The position numbers and the translations under genes are program-made. Source: Amycolatopsis thailandensis (GTDB lineage: Bacteria > Actinomycetota > Actinomycetes > Mycobacteriales > Pseudonocardiaceae). From it: a DNA stretch of 64,000 nucleotides. Positions 34,543 to 42,416 of the stretch are shown here, piece after piece; within the stretch, counting starts at the first letter, position 1; each line of letters starts with the position of its first letter. The notes beneath the pieces were generated by a model that saw only the letters and a program-made list of their open reading frames with translations, was not told the origin of the DNA and ran no database searches. Location: positions 1-64,000 of the forward strand of contig NZ_NMQT01000099.1 of the NCBI RefSeq assembly GCF_002234405.1. The letters are read 5' to 3'.

Positions 34543-36015
34543 ATGATCGGCGTCCGACGACGCGACGGGCTGGTTTCAGCTCGTAAGACTGTGGGGCTGA
34601 GCCAGGAGAAGCTCGCTGAGATCATGGACGTCGATCGCCGGACGGTCATCCGCTGGGAGGCGGGCGACTTCGCACCCCTGCCGTTCCAGCGGCCGAAGTT
34701 AGCGAGAGTGTTGGGACGCTCCCAGGAGGAGTTGCGCGTGCTGCTCGAGGGCTCGCCGGCGGCTGATCTGCCGCATGAGCTTGAACCTGCGTTCAGCTGG
34801 CTGGATCGTCGTGTGGGTTGGAGCGCTGGCACTACGCGTGAACGGGTCGGGGCACGTGTGTCGTCAGGCGGGCGGCGCGGGCCGCGAGTCGATCGGAGTC
34901 ATGCCGCCGACGCGTTGGCGAGCTACTACGGCGAACTGCCTGTCGGCTACGCGCTCTACCAGGCGCGTTACGGAAAGCAAAGCGTCCGGACCAGCGTTCT
35001 GAGTCGGTCAGACTGGCTGGACCTGAGCTGCCAGCTGACGCCGGAGAACGACCAGCTGCTTCTGCGGCCTGGCATCGGGGGCGACTCTTGCGGCATCAAT
35101 GAGAAAGCGGCCGTTGGAAGGCTCGCGGAAGCGGCTGAAGGCGGCGTTCGGCTGGCTGACGTGCCGATCTACCGTCTGACGGAGCTCGATGTGGGCGGTG
35201 GCGCTCTATCGGGCAGCTTGGACGTCGTGCCCTTCATCGAGTACGCCTTGACGTTGGACCTGCTTGAGCGCGAAATGTTCGAGACCCTGGCGGCGGAGAA
35301 GGCCTTGCGTCCTGGCCACGTGCCCCTGCGGGACAAGTACTTGCCGGACCTCGCGACGGTGCTCGACCTGGCCGGACGGTTGTGCGCGGGCGGCGTGCTT
35401 GCCTTGACCGCGATCGCTCGGCCCGCGGACCCGTATCGCGGTGGTCGCGACTACCTGCTGCTCATCCAGGAGCGGTCTAGGAACGTGCTGAACGCGACCG
35501 GAAGCTTGGCCGTGATCCCGAAGGCGTTCCACCGGCCATCGACGGATCAACGCGCGGATGCTCGGATAGGAGCGACCCTGCGGCGTGCGCTGGAGAACGA
35601 GCTGTTCGGACGGGTCGACGTCGACAACACCGCGGGCAGTCAGCGAGCAGCTGATCCGATGCACCCTCACAGGTTGTCCGCGCCGATGAGGTGGCTGACC
35701 GAACAACCGGGACGACTGCGGATGGAGTGCACCGGGTTCGGCCTCAACCTTGTCAGCGGGAACTACGAGCTCGCCAGCTTGGTCGTCATCGACGACGACG
35801 AGTTCTGGTCCCGCTTCGGCGGCGAGGTTGAGGCTAATTGGGAGTCGACTGAGTTGCGCTCGTATTCGACGCTTGATGGCGATCTTATCGGCGGACTGAT
35901 TGCCGATGAATCGTGGAGCAACGAAGGTTTGTTCGCGCTGCTCCAAGGGCTGCGCCGACTCGCAGAAATTAGCGGTGAGCGGCTGGCGGTTCCGAGTATT
36001 GAACTATGTCGCTGA
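34543..36015 (+). CDS. HTH regulator with Nudix-like C-terminal region (paralogue 1)
   Basis: A 490-aa protein. The N-terminal HTH (about 10-70) includes ARKTVGLSQEKLAEIMDVDRRTVIRWE. From residue 85 on it is clearly paralogous to the protein at 36351-37907, with shared blocks LCAGGVLALTAIARPADPYRG, ATLRRALENELFGR, TGFGLNLVSGNYE and WSNEGLFALLQGLRRLAEI. The VIPKAFHRP...TLRRALENELFG stretch resembles a Nudix fold, but the box is degenerate here. GAGGTGA precedes the ATG. It is probably a ligand-responsive regulator of the element. Confidence 0.7.
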   Translation: MIGVRRRDGLVSARKTVGLSQEKLAEIMDVDRRTVIRWEAGDFAPLPFQRPKLARVLGRSQEELRVLLEGSPAADLPHELEPAFSWLDRRVGWSAGTTRERVGARVSSGGRRGPRVDRSHAADALASYYGELPVGYALYQARYGKQSVRTSVLSRSDWLDLSCQLTPENDQLLLRPGIGGDSCGINEKAAVGRLAEAAEGGVRLADVPIYRLTELDVGGGALSGSLDVVPFIEYALTLDLLEREMFETLAAEKALRPGHVPLRDKYLPDLATVLDLAGRLCAGGVLALTAIARPADPYRGGRDYLLLIQERSRNVLNATGSLAVIPKAFHRPSTDQRADARIGATLRRALENELFGRVDVDNTAGSQRAADPMHPHRLSAPMRWLTEQPGRLRMECTGFGLNLVSGNYELASLVVIDDDEFWSRFGGEVEANWESTELRSYSTLDGDLIGGLIADESWSNEGLFALLQGLRRLAEISGERLAVPSIELCR

Positions 36016-36369
36016 AGGCCACCGCACGGCCAATACGACAGAATCCGATATGGCTTCCCAGGAATGGTCGATACCTGGCCCCCACATGATGTAGTCGCCT
36101 TGACGTGTCATAGTTTTGCCGCCGCCAGTGACATCGACGCGAAAGTGGCCGGAGATGAGAATTACGAGCGTCGTCCGCTGGTCATCGGAGGTCCACTCCG
36201 GGCGCTTGTCGCCTGCAGGATGGTTGGCCCACTTGACTTCCACGTCTTTCGATGAGCGGACGCCATGGGAGGGGTCGATGAAGTGCCCGACTAGCCAGCT
36301 GCGGGTGTCTGCTGCGTCTTCATTGGCGTTTCCGGCGGTCCAGCCGTCGTTCACGTGCTTATTTCCCAT
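36004..36369 (-). CDS. Small cupin-like protein
   Basis: A 121-aa protein from the ATG at 36369. A beta-rich cupin-like core is visible: HPAGDKRPEWT, TTLVILISGHFRVDV, QGDYIMWGPGIDHSWEA, with the last His as a potential metal or ligand contact. It overlaps the upstream regulator stop (36351) by about 19 nt and is therefore coupled to paralogue 2. Its 3' end overlaps the convergent end of paralogue 1 (36015) by 12 nt. It may bind a small molecule; the ligand is not known. Confidence 0.7.
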   Translation of the reverse strand: MGNKHVNDGWTAGNANEDAADTRSWLVGHFIDPSHGVRSSKDVEVKWANHPAGDKRPEWTSDDQRTTLVILISGHFRVDVTGGGKTMTRQGDYIMWGPGIDHSWEAISDSVVLAVRWPSAT

Positions 36370-37907
36370 TCTATCGGCGGCAACTTCACGCGCTCTCCTC
36401 CGATTTCCGCCAGCCGTCGCAGGCCCTGCATCATCGCAAAGAGTCCTTCGTTGCTCCATGCTACATCACTCAGGAGCTCGGTGACGAGCTCTGTATCGGT
36501 TGTCGAATACTGCCGAAGTGTCGCTGATTCCCAGTTCGCTTCGACCATGCCGCCGTAACGTTGCCAGAATTCTTCGTCGTCGATGACTATCAGGCTTGCA
36601 AATTCGTAGTTTCCGCTGACCAGGTTCAGGCCGAAGCCTGTGGACTCCAATCGCAAGCGATCAGGTTCCTCCGCAAGCCAGCGCATCGGTTCAGAGCGGC
36701 GCGCTGGGTGCATGGGGTCCGCAGTCAGCATCTCGTCGAGTGTGTTGTCGATATCCGGCCGCCCGAACAACTCCTCTTCCAGCTCTCGTCGGAGTGTTGC
36801 GCCCACCTGGGCATCTCGGCGGACGTCGGTCAGCGGCTGATGGAAGCCCTTCGGGATCACCGCGAGTCGTCGCGCAGCGTTTAGGACGTGACCTGAACGC
36901 TCCTGTACGAGCAGGAGATAGTCCGCGTCGCCCCGGTACGGGTCAGCCGGGCGCGCGATGGCGGTGAGTGCGAGTACGCCTCCCGCGCAAAGCCGGTTGG
37001 CGACGTCGAGCACTGATCGAAGATCAGGTAGGTGTCGGTCGCGAAGTGGCATGGACGATGAGCCGGCCGCGAGGGCGTCCATGAGTTCGCCTTCGAGCAG
37101 GTCCATCGTCAGCGCGTAGTGCGCGAAGTGAGTGACGCCGAACGAGCCGCCGAGCTGGTGTTTGCGGATGTCCGTGCCGAGCAGGCGGTAGATCGGACTG
37201 TTCACGAGACGGGTGCTCATGGCCAGCGTCTCCGCCAGGCGCTGAACGGCGAGACTCGCCGCGCGTTCATCGAGCTCGAGGCTCGCGTCCGGCCGGGTAC
37301 TCGTCGCCGTGAACCGCTCTTGCTCTGGCCGCAGCTCGCAGGCCACATCCAGCCAATCGACGCAGGTCAGGACGCTGGTGTTCACGGTGTCAGCGCCGAT
37401 TCGCCCGCAGTACAGACCGTGATTCTCGATTTGATGCCCGTAGTACTGGCGGAGAGCGTCGACGACCTCCCGCTGGCTCACCCAACTCCGTCGGGTTCCG
37501 CGGTTGTGGAGGTCTTGGACGGTCACGTCGGCGAGGCGCGAAGCGACCGCGCGGCGGGCTGTGCCGGGGATCCAGCGGGCTGAGCGGTCGAGCCATTCGA
37601 GGGCTGCGCCGATGTGTGGATCAGTCGTAAGCCGCTCGTCCTCGGTGATGCCCGATACCGCCTGAGCGGCGGGCGCCTCGCCGACCAGCTCGGCGAAGCG
37701 CGCACGCTCCGCATCCGACGCTTGCTCAAACGCGGTGTCGAGCACCTGTTGCATCTCGGACTGCTGGACCAGGTCCGGCTTCTTGCGCCATGACGCCACG
37801 GTGCGTGCGGCGACGCCCAGCTTCTCGGCGAACCGCTCGTTGCTCAATCTCAGTGCGGCTTGAAGTGCCGACGCTGATCGACCGGTCCATTCGTTGGCTC
37901 GGCTCAT
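36351..37907 (-). CDS. HTH regulator with Nudix-like C-terminal region (paralogue 2)
   Basis: A 518-aa protein from the ATG at 37907. Its N-terminal HTH (LRLSNERFAEKLGVAARTVASWRKKP) is unrelated to that of paralogue 1, but the rest (about 110-518) is homologous. It retains a better Nudix-type sequence (AVIPKGFHQP, then TLRRELEEELFGR). The three 11-bp-spaced repeats at 37925-37955 lie just upstream and may be its own operator. It is co-transcribed with the cupin gene. The pairing of variable HTH with a conserved sensor-like body suggests duplication and divergence within the element. Confidence 0.7.
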   Translation of the reverse strand: MSRANEWTGRSASALQAALRLSNERFAEKLGVAARTVASWRKKPDLVQQSEMQQVLDTAFEQASDAERARFAELVGEAPAAQAVSGITEDERLTTDPHIGAALEWLDRSARWIPGTARRAVASRLADVTVQDLHNRGTRRSWVSQREVVDALRQYYGHQIENHGLYCGRIGADTVNTSVLTCVDWLDVACELRPEQERFTATSTRPDASLELDERAASLAVQRLAETLAMSTRLVNSPIYRLLGTDIRKHQLGGSFGVTHFAHYALTMDLLEGELMDALAAGSSSMPLRDRHLPDLRSVLDVANRLCAGGVLALTAIARPADPYRGDADYLLLVQERSGHVLNAARRLAVIPKGFHQPLTDVRRDAQVGATLRRELEEELFGRPDIDNTLDEMLTADPMHPARRSEPMRWLAEEPDRLRLESTGFGLNLVSGNYEFASLIVIDDEEFWQRYGGMVEANWESATLRQYSTTDTELVTELLSDVAWSNEGLFAMMQGLRRLAEIGGERVKLPPIEWEIST

Positions 37908-37924
37908 CGGTGCACCGAAAAGCC

Positions 37925-37955
37925 GATATGCAGCGGATATGCAGTGATTGTGCAG
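37925..37955. repeat. Three helically phased repeats upstream of the regulator
   Basis: GATATGCAG (37925-37933), GATATGCAG (37936-37944) and GATTGTGCAG (37946-37955), spaced about 11 bp, with a weaker TTGTGCAT at about 37970. One repeat per helical turn immediately before the ATG at 37907 suggests a cooperative operator. Confidence 0.5.
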
Positions 37956-38051
37956 TGCTTCCGCACCAGTTGTGCATGGGATCGTGCGCCGATTCGGCCT
38001 TGAATTCTAGGTATGGAAATCACCTGGATCACCAGCCCGAATCGCCCGCCT

Positions 38052-38432
38052 TCAACGCTTCGAGCGGACATGCTCGACCACGATCGCGAGGTTCGACTGA
38101 ACGTCTTCGAGACGCTCGGTGAGCTCAGCCAGCCGCTGTTCAAGAGCGTCCAGTCGAGGCCAGAGATCATGCCCGTCGTCAGCCGGCTCGTCCGGATGGG
38201 GCGGAGTGCGATTTTGCAGAACTGCCAACAGATGCTGCGGGTGCCAGCCCAACGTCGTCGACAGTGCTTCGAGTGTGCGGGCGCTCCGTCGACGCTCCAC
38301 AGTGTGGTGCTGCAACTCGCGCACGATCGCCTGCGACACGTGCGACCGCTCAGCAAGCTCGCGTTGCCGCCAGCCGAGTTCGTTGACGCGCATGCTGATC
38401 GCCTTCGCGACTGCCGCCCAGTCTTCCGACAC
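38052..38432 (-). CDS. XRE-family HTH protein with coiled-coil tail
   Basis: A 126-aa protein from a GTG at 38432. The HTH (about 8-65) includes WRQRELAERSHVSQAIVRELQ and TLEALSTTLGWHPQHL. A leucine-heptad C-terminus (LDALEQRLAELTERLEDVQ) probably mediates dimerisation. It is divergent from the excisionase-like gene at 38589, so it may repress the transfer and integration operon, in the way KorSA or Pra-type regulators control actinobacterial elements (inference). Confidence 0.78.
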   Translation of the reverse strand: MSEDWAAVAKAISMRVNELGWRQRELAERSHVSQAIVRELQHHTVERRRSARTLEALSTTLGWHPQHLLAVLQNRTPPHPDEPADDGHDLWPRLDALEQRLAELTERLEDVQSNLAIVVEHVRSKR

Positions 38433-38562
38433 GTATCCCTCCGCGCTCCGCCTCAGCGCTGAGATTAGCGGCTCATCGCGCTTTTATCGCGTCGCCTAGC
38501 GCATTAGCGGCGGCGCGTCGGGCGAACGCGCCATTCGAAGCGCTGAAATCAACAGCATAGTC

Positions 38563-38574
38563 TTGAAATCATCA
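38563..38574. promoter_or_regulatory. Shared motif TTGAAATCATCA (copy 2)
   Basis: Identical to 34401-34412 and located 15 bp before the excisionase-like ATG. A related half, CTGAAATCAACA, lies at 38543-38554, giving two direct repeats about 20 bp apart. Confidence 0.35.
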
Positions 38575-38588
38575 GATTGGTCTTTTTT

Positions 38589-38801
38589 ATGAACTCGCAA
38601 ATGACTTTGCACACCATTCAGCAGGCCGCCTGGATTCTGGGTGTTCCGCGCTCGGCTGCGAGCCGGGCGATCCGTACCGGACAGCTGAGGGCGATTCGCT
38701 CGCGGTCCGGTCTGCGGGTGTCGTCGACCGAACTCGCTCGGCTGCTCGGCACCACGAAGCAGGACGGAGGTGCGGCATGCACGCCGATGACCTCCGGCTG
38801 A
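38589..38801 (+). CDS. Excisionase/MerR-like HTH protein
   Basis: A 70-aa small HTH protein of the excisionase (helix-turn-helix 17) type: TIQQAAWILGVPRSAASRAI, then RAIRSRSGLRVSSTELARLL. The start is probably ATG 38589 (ATG 38601 is possible); no strong RBS. It is the first gene of a tightly packed cluster running to the integrase, so it is a plausible recombination directionality factor. It overlaps the WhiB-like gene start by 25 nt. Confidence 0.65.
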   Translation: MNSQMTLHTIQQAAWILGVPRSAASRAIRTGQLRAIRSRSGLRVSSTELARLLGTTKQDGGAACTPMTSG

Positions 38802-39112
38802 TCGGGATCGCGTGGCGGCTCGACCGCCTGCGGTGGATCCCCTCGGACGTCCTGACCGCCATCGTCACCGGCGAAGGGGTCTGCATGTGGCCATCGGCGG
38901 AGGGTGAACCGCCGCCGGCGCAGACCGATCAGCAGCTCGCCGACCGACTGTGCGGAGGATGTCCGGTCCGGGACGAGTGTCTAGAACTGGAGCTGCGCAC
39001 TGCCGGGACGGACACGGCCGGTGTCTGGGGCGGGATGACCGACGACGATCGTCGGGAACTTCATCCGCACTGGCTTCGGCGCGGTGACCGGATCGAGCGA
39101 GGTGCACGATGA
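38777..39112 (+). CDS. WhiB-like (Wbl) regulator
   Basis: A 111-aa Wbl protein. Four Cys ligands lie in GVCMW and CGGCPVRDEC (C-x2-C-x5-C), followed by the GVWGGMTDDDRREL turn that defines the family. GGAGG lies 6 nt before the ATG. It sits in the transfer operon, coupled by ATGA to the following membrane gene. Element-borne Wbl proteins are known from actinophages and integrative elements; it may sense redox state or reprogram the host sigma factor. Confidence 0.9.
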   Translation: MHADDLRLIGIAWRLDRLRWIPSDVLTAIVTGEGVCMWPSAEGEPPPAQTDQQLADRLCGGCPVRDECLELELRTAGTDTAGVWGGMTDDDRRELHPHWLRRGDRIERGAR

Positions 39113-39438
39113 GTGGCCTCACCTTGACGCCAACGCAGATACTCGCCGGGGTCGGCGTGCTGGTTGTGCTGCTCTGGGTTTGGCGGGCCGGCGCTCGCCG
39201 GGCGAAGGCCGCGGCGGAGAAGACACGCAGTGGAGCACGTCTGGTCTCCTTGGCCGGCCGCGTGCTTTTCAACGCTGGGTTAATCGTGGCTGTTCAGTGG
39301 GTTGTCATCTCACATCCGAGCAGCTCCTGGCTGCGCCTCGCGGTACTCGGACTGCCCGCGCTGTTCGCCTCTCATGCGCTGACTCGCGCTATGACCGTGA
39401 CGACCGTCGACACCTCGAAGCGGGGTGGTCGCCGATGA
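39109..39438 (+). CDS. Two-TM/three-TM membrane protein of the transfer operon (Spd-like)
   Basis: A 109-aa protein with hydrophobic helices at about residues 9-26, 47-64 and 72-88 and a basic loop between the first two. The ATG overlaps the WhiB stop, and its own stop overlaps the next gene, both as ATGA. Position directly before an SpdB-like gene and a Tra ATPase suggests a role in intramycelial spread of the element. No sequence family is recognised beyond this context. Confidence 0.6.
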   Translation: MSGLTLTPTQILAGVGVLVVLLWVWRAGARRAKAAAEKTRSGARLVSLAGRVLFNAGLIVAVQWVVISHPSSSWLRLAVLGLPALFASHALTRAMTVTTVDTSKRGGRR

Positions 39439-40136
39439 CGCGGGCGCAACGGCTGGCCCAGGACGCGGCCGAAGCCGCAGAGGTTCGGGCGTACGAGACC
39501 GATCCGGACGTTGTGGCGCTCCGAATCGAGCGGGTACGTCGGCAGGTCGACTGGATGTGCTGGACGGGGATTGTCCTCGGACTGGCGTTCACGATGACGA
39601 ACGTTCAGACCTTCGCTTCGACAGGGACTCAGCCGTGGTCGCTGCCGTGGCTGGCTGCGTGGGTCCTGGATCCGACGGTGTCCCTCGTACTACTAGCGAT
39701 CCTTCGCGCGGAGCAGGTGACTGCCCGGTACCAGGTTCGCACCGGTGGATGGGTTCGGCGGGCGAAGTGGTTCACGCTCGCCGCTACCTACGTCATGAAC
39801 ACGTGGACGTCCTATGCGGAGGGGGATCCAGCGGCGATCGTCCTGCACTCGGTGCCTCCGCTGGTCGTCTTCGCCGCGGTCGAGGCGATCACTGATCTGC
39901 GCGACAAGCTGACCGATGCTGCCATCGTGGCTGCCGGTGAACGGCGAGGTGTTCAGGGCGAGTCCATGAACGCCGGGCGCCGGAAGCTGTTCGCCGACTA
40001 CCTGGCCGACGCTCGGCGACGCTGGTCACCCGATGTCGACGTCACGCCGGCGTGGATCCGGCAGGCGACCGGATGTTCGCGCGGGTTGTCGCCGCGGCTG
40101 GCACGTGCGTTGCGCGCGGAGGTGGCCGATGACTGA
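39435..40136 (+). CDS. SpdB/DUF2637-like mobile-element transfer protein
   Basis: A 233-aa membrane protein. After a charged N-terminus, four hydrophobic segments follow (about 40-60, 68-90, 105-122 and 130-148), in the pattern of DUF2637/SpdB proteins of actinomycete plasmids and AICEs: WTGIVLGLAFTMTNVQTFA, WLLDP-like WVLDPTVSLVLLAILRAEQ, KWFTLAATYVMNTW. The cytoplasmic C-terminus includes WIRQATGCSRGLSPRLARALR, an HTH-like segment. The ATG at 39435 overlaps the previous stop; the stop overlaps the Tra gene by 8 nt. Confidence 0.8.
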   Translation: MTRAQRLAQDAAEAAEVRAYETDPDVVALRIERVRRQVDWMCWTGIVLGLAFTMTNVQTFASTGTQPWSLPWLAAWVLDPTVSLVLLAILRAEQVTARYQVRTGGWVRRAKWFTLAATYVMNTWTSYAEGDPAAIVLHSVPPLVVFAAVEAITDLRDKLTDAAIVAAGERRGVQGESMNAGRRKLFADYLADARRRWSPDVDVTPAWIRQATGCSRGLSPRLARALRAEVADD

Positions 40137-42258
40137 GCCAAGCGCACTGCCAGTGGAGGCAGATCCCGTGCTGGATGGCGAGCTGGTCGATGACACGTTG
40201 CCGCAACCACGTCGCCGCACACGTCGCAACCGGCTGGTGATGTGGTGGCTGCACTCGCAACGCGTGCCGTTGTGGCTCAAGAGCAAACCGCAAGCGGTTC
40301 AAGCCGCGAAGGACGCGGTTGCTTGGCTGGTCATGTCACCGGTGCGCTTCCTCGGGGCGGTTGTTCGCGGGGTGGTGGTCGGTGCGCGGTGGTGGCGTAG
40401 CTGGGTGACAGTGCGGGACTATCGAGCTGCGGCAGAGGAGTCCGAGAAACTGGCCGATAAGTTCACCGAGATTCGCGGGCTGACGCTGTTCCGCTGGAAA
40501 GTCACGGGCTTGGTGCTCGCCGTCGTTGCTCTGGCGGTCGCGATGGTGGATCTCCTGTACGGCGCCGATCCATTGTGGATGGCAGGGGCTGGTGCAGCGG
40601 TCGCCTTGGCGATTCTTGGTCGACGCAAAGACGGGAGTCCGGGACGGAAACCTGCGCTCGCAGGTCCGCGCACACTGACATGGACGATGGACCCGCAGGT
40701 TCTGGTGGACGCGTTTCGGGATGCGAAGCTCATCGGCAAGGACGAGTCGCTGAGGCTGGTCGAGCGGGCAACGCGGGTTGGCGATGGCTGGGCCGTCACG
40801 GTCGACCTTCCCGCCACCCGCAAGGCCGCGGATGTCGTGAAGAACCGGGACGCGCTCGCGTCCGCCTTGGCGGTCGATGAGGTGCAGCTCATCGTGGAAC
40901 GCGTCCGAGGCAACGGTGGTCATGCAGGGCGGGTAGCGATGTGGGTCGCCGATGAAGACCCGTACGCGTCACCACCGTTGCGGACGCCGCTGCTCGGGGC
41001 GGTCCAGTGGGATGCGTGGCGTCCGGTTCCTTTCGGTAGAGACGCGCGGGATCGGCGGATCGATCTCCCTCTGGTGTGGACGTCGTTGCTCGTGGGCGCG
41101 ATTCCGCGGCAGGGCAAGACATTCGCTGCCAGGCTCGCTGCTTCTGGACTCATCCTGGACGCGTGGGTGCGGCTGTACGTCGCGGACTTCAAGGCGGGCA
41201 AGGACTGGGACTCGGCCGGCAAGGTCGCGCATCGGTTCATGGCGGGCGACGAATCCGAGCATGTCCTGGCCCTCATCGGCTGGCTCGCTGAGCTGGTCGC
41301 AGAGGTTCAGTCGAGGTTTCGGCGGATGCGGGATCTCGATGACCTGACGTGCCCGGAGTCGAAGGTCACGCCGGAGATGTCTCGTGACAAGGCGCTGAAC
41401 ATGCCGATTACGGCGATCTTCATCGATGAGGTCCAAGTCCCGCTTGAGGACCGCACATCTATCGAGGTGCAGGGGAAGAGACTGACGGCGGGCGAGTACG
41501 TCGGCGAGTTGCTGACGTGGTTGGCGAAGAAGGGGCCAGCTGCCGGGATTGTGCTCGTATTGGCGACGCAGCGGCCGGACTCGAAGACGATTCCGTCCGG
41601 CCTACGTGCGGTGCTCGGCTCGCGGTTCGCGCTCCGGGTGATGGACTGGCGTGACTCGAACATCGTGCTCGGCGAGCAGATGAACACGCGCGGGTTCGAT
41701 TCGTCTCGTCTGCTGCCGTCGCACAAAGGCGTAGGGATCCTGCGCCCGGACGGCGACACCGCGGCCGGAGCCGATGTGCTCGCGATGACCGTCCGGACCT
41801 ACTACATGCCGAACGAAGACTGGCGAACGATCTGCGAGCAGGGGCGGGCGCTGCGGGAAGCAGCGGGAACGTTGACCGGGCACGCGGCAGGCCAGGACCT
41901 GACGCCAGTGCTCGACCACGCTGTGGTGGTCAAGGAAATCGGTACAGGTGGCGGCAGTGACGCGGTTGGCGAGCTGCCTGAACCGTTCGCATCGATCGTC
42001 GACTACTTCGGCGATGACCTTGGTCCGGAGGGTCGCGACTTCGTGCCGACCGCGGAGCTCTTGGACGTGCTGAAGATCGACCGGATGACGCTCGCCCAGC
42101 AGATGAGCGAGGCGGGATGTCGGCCTACGCGGGATCGGATCACGACCGAAAGCGGCGAGACACGGCAGGTGCGCGGTTACCTAACAGCTGAAATCAAGAG
42201 AGCTATCGCCGAGCTGGCCAGGCGATACGGTAACAGCGCCGAGGGTGGCCGCGCATGA
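40129..42258 (+). CDS. FtsK/TraB-like DNA translocase for conjugative transfer
   Basis: A 709-aa protein. Two N-terminal hydrophobic segments (about 62-85 and 122-160) precede a RecA/FtsK-type motor. Walker A is VGAIPRQGKT (322-331), Walker B ITAIFIDEV (about 423-431); ATQRPDSKTIPSGLRA is typical of TraB/TraSA translocases. The C-terminus (about 625-700) resembles the winged-helix DNA-recognition domain that reads clt repeats. This family moves double-stranded DNA between mycelial cells. The next gene begins within its stop (ATGA). Confidence 0.88.
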   Translation: MTEPSALPVEADPVLDGELVDDTLPQPRRRTRRNRLVMWWLHSQRVPLWLKSKPQAVQAAKDAVAWLVMSPVRFLGAVVRGVVVGARWWRSWVTVRDYRAAAEESEKLADKFTEIRGLTLFRWKVTGLVLAVVALAVAMVDLLYGADPLWMAGAGAAVALAILGRRKDGSPGRKPALAGPRTLTWTMDPQVLVDAFRDAKLIGKDESLRLVERATRVGDGWAVTVDLPATRKAADVVKNRDALASALAVDEVQLIVERVRGNGGHAGRVAMWVADEDPYASPPLRTPLLGAVQWDAWRPVPFGRDARDRRIDLPLVWTSLLVGAIPRQGKTFAARLAASGLILDAWVRLYVADFKAGKDWDSAGKVAHRFMAGDESEHVLALIGWLAELVAEVQSRFRRMRDLDDLTCPESKVTPEMSRDKALNMPITAIFIDEVQVPLEDRTSIEVQGKRLTAGEYVGELLTWLAKKGPAAGIVLVLATQRPDSKTIPSGLRAVLGSRFALRVMDWRDSNIVLGEQMNTRGFDSSRLLPSHKGVGILRPDGDTAAGADVLAMTVRTYYMPNEDWRTICEQGRALREAAGTLTGHAAGQDLTPVLDHAVVVKEIGTGGGSDAVGELPEPFASIVDYFGDDLGPEGRDFVPTAELLDVLKIDRMTLAQQMSEAGCRPTRDRITTESGETRQVRGYLTAEIKRAIAELARRYGNSAEGGRA

Positions 42259-42416
42259 GTGCGAGCTCTTCGAGCGTAGAGCCAGTTAAGGTTACTCTGC
42301 CAGGTGAGATGTTCGACTTGACGCCAGCTGTGGCTCGTGCACTCCTGGCGATCTTGATCGAGTTGAGCGAGGTTCACTTGCTGGACCGGACAGAGGGGGC
42401 CGAGCATGGCGGCTGA
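42255..42416 (+). CDS. 53-aa protein between translocase and integrase
   Basis: A 53-aa gene. Its ATG overlaps the translocase stop (ATGA at 42255-42258) and its end overlaps the integrase start by 11 nt. The sequence begins with a Ser-rich stretch, then VTLPGEMFDLTPAVARALLAI and a leucine-rich helix (LIELSEVHLLDR). Double overlap argues that it is translated. It could be a recombination directionality factor or a small regulator; no family is recognised. Confidence 0.6.
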   Translation: MSASSSSVEPVKVTLPGEMFDLTPAVARALLAILIELSEVHLLDRTEGAEHGG

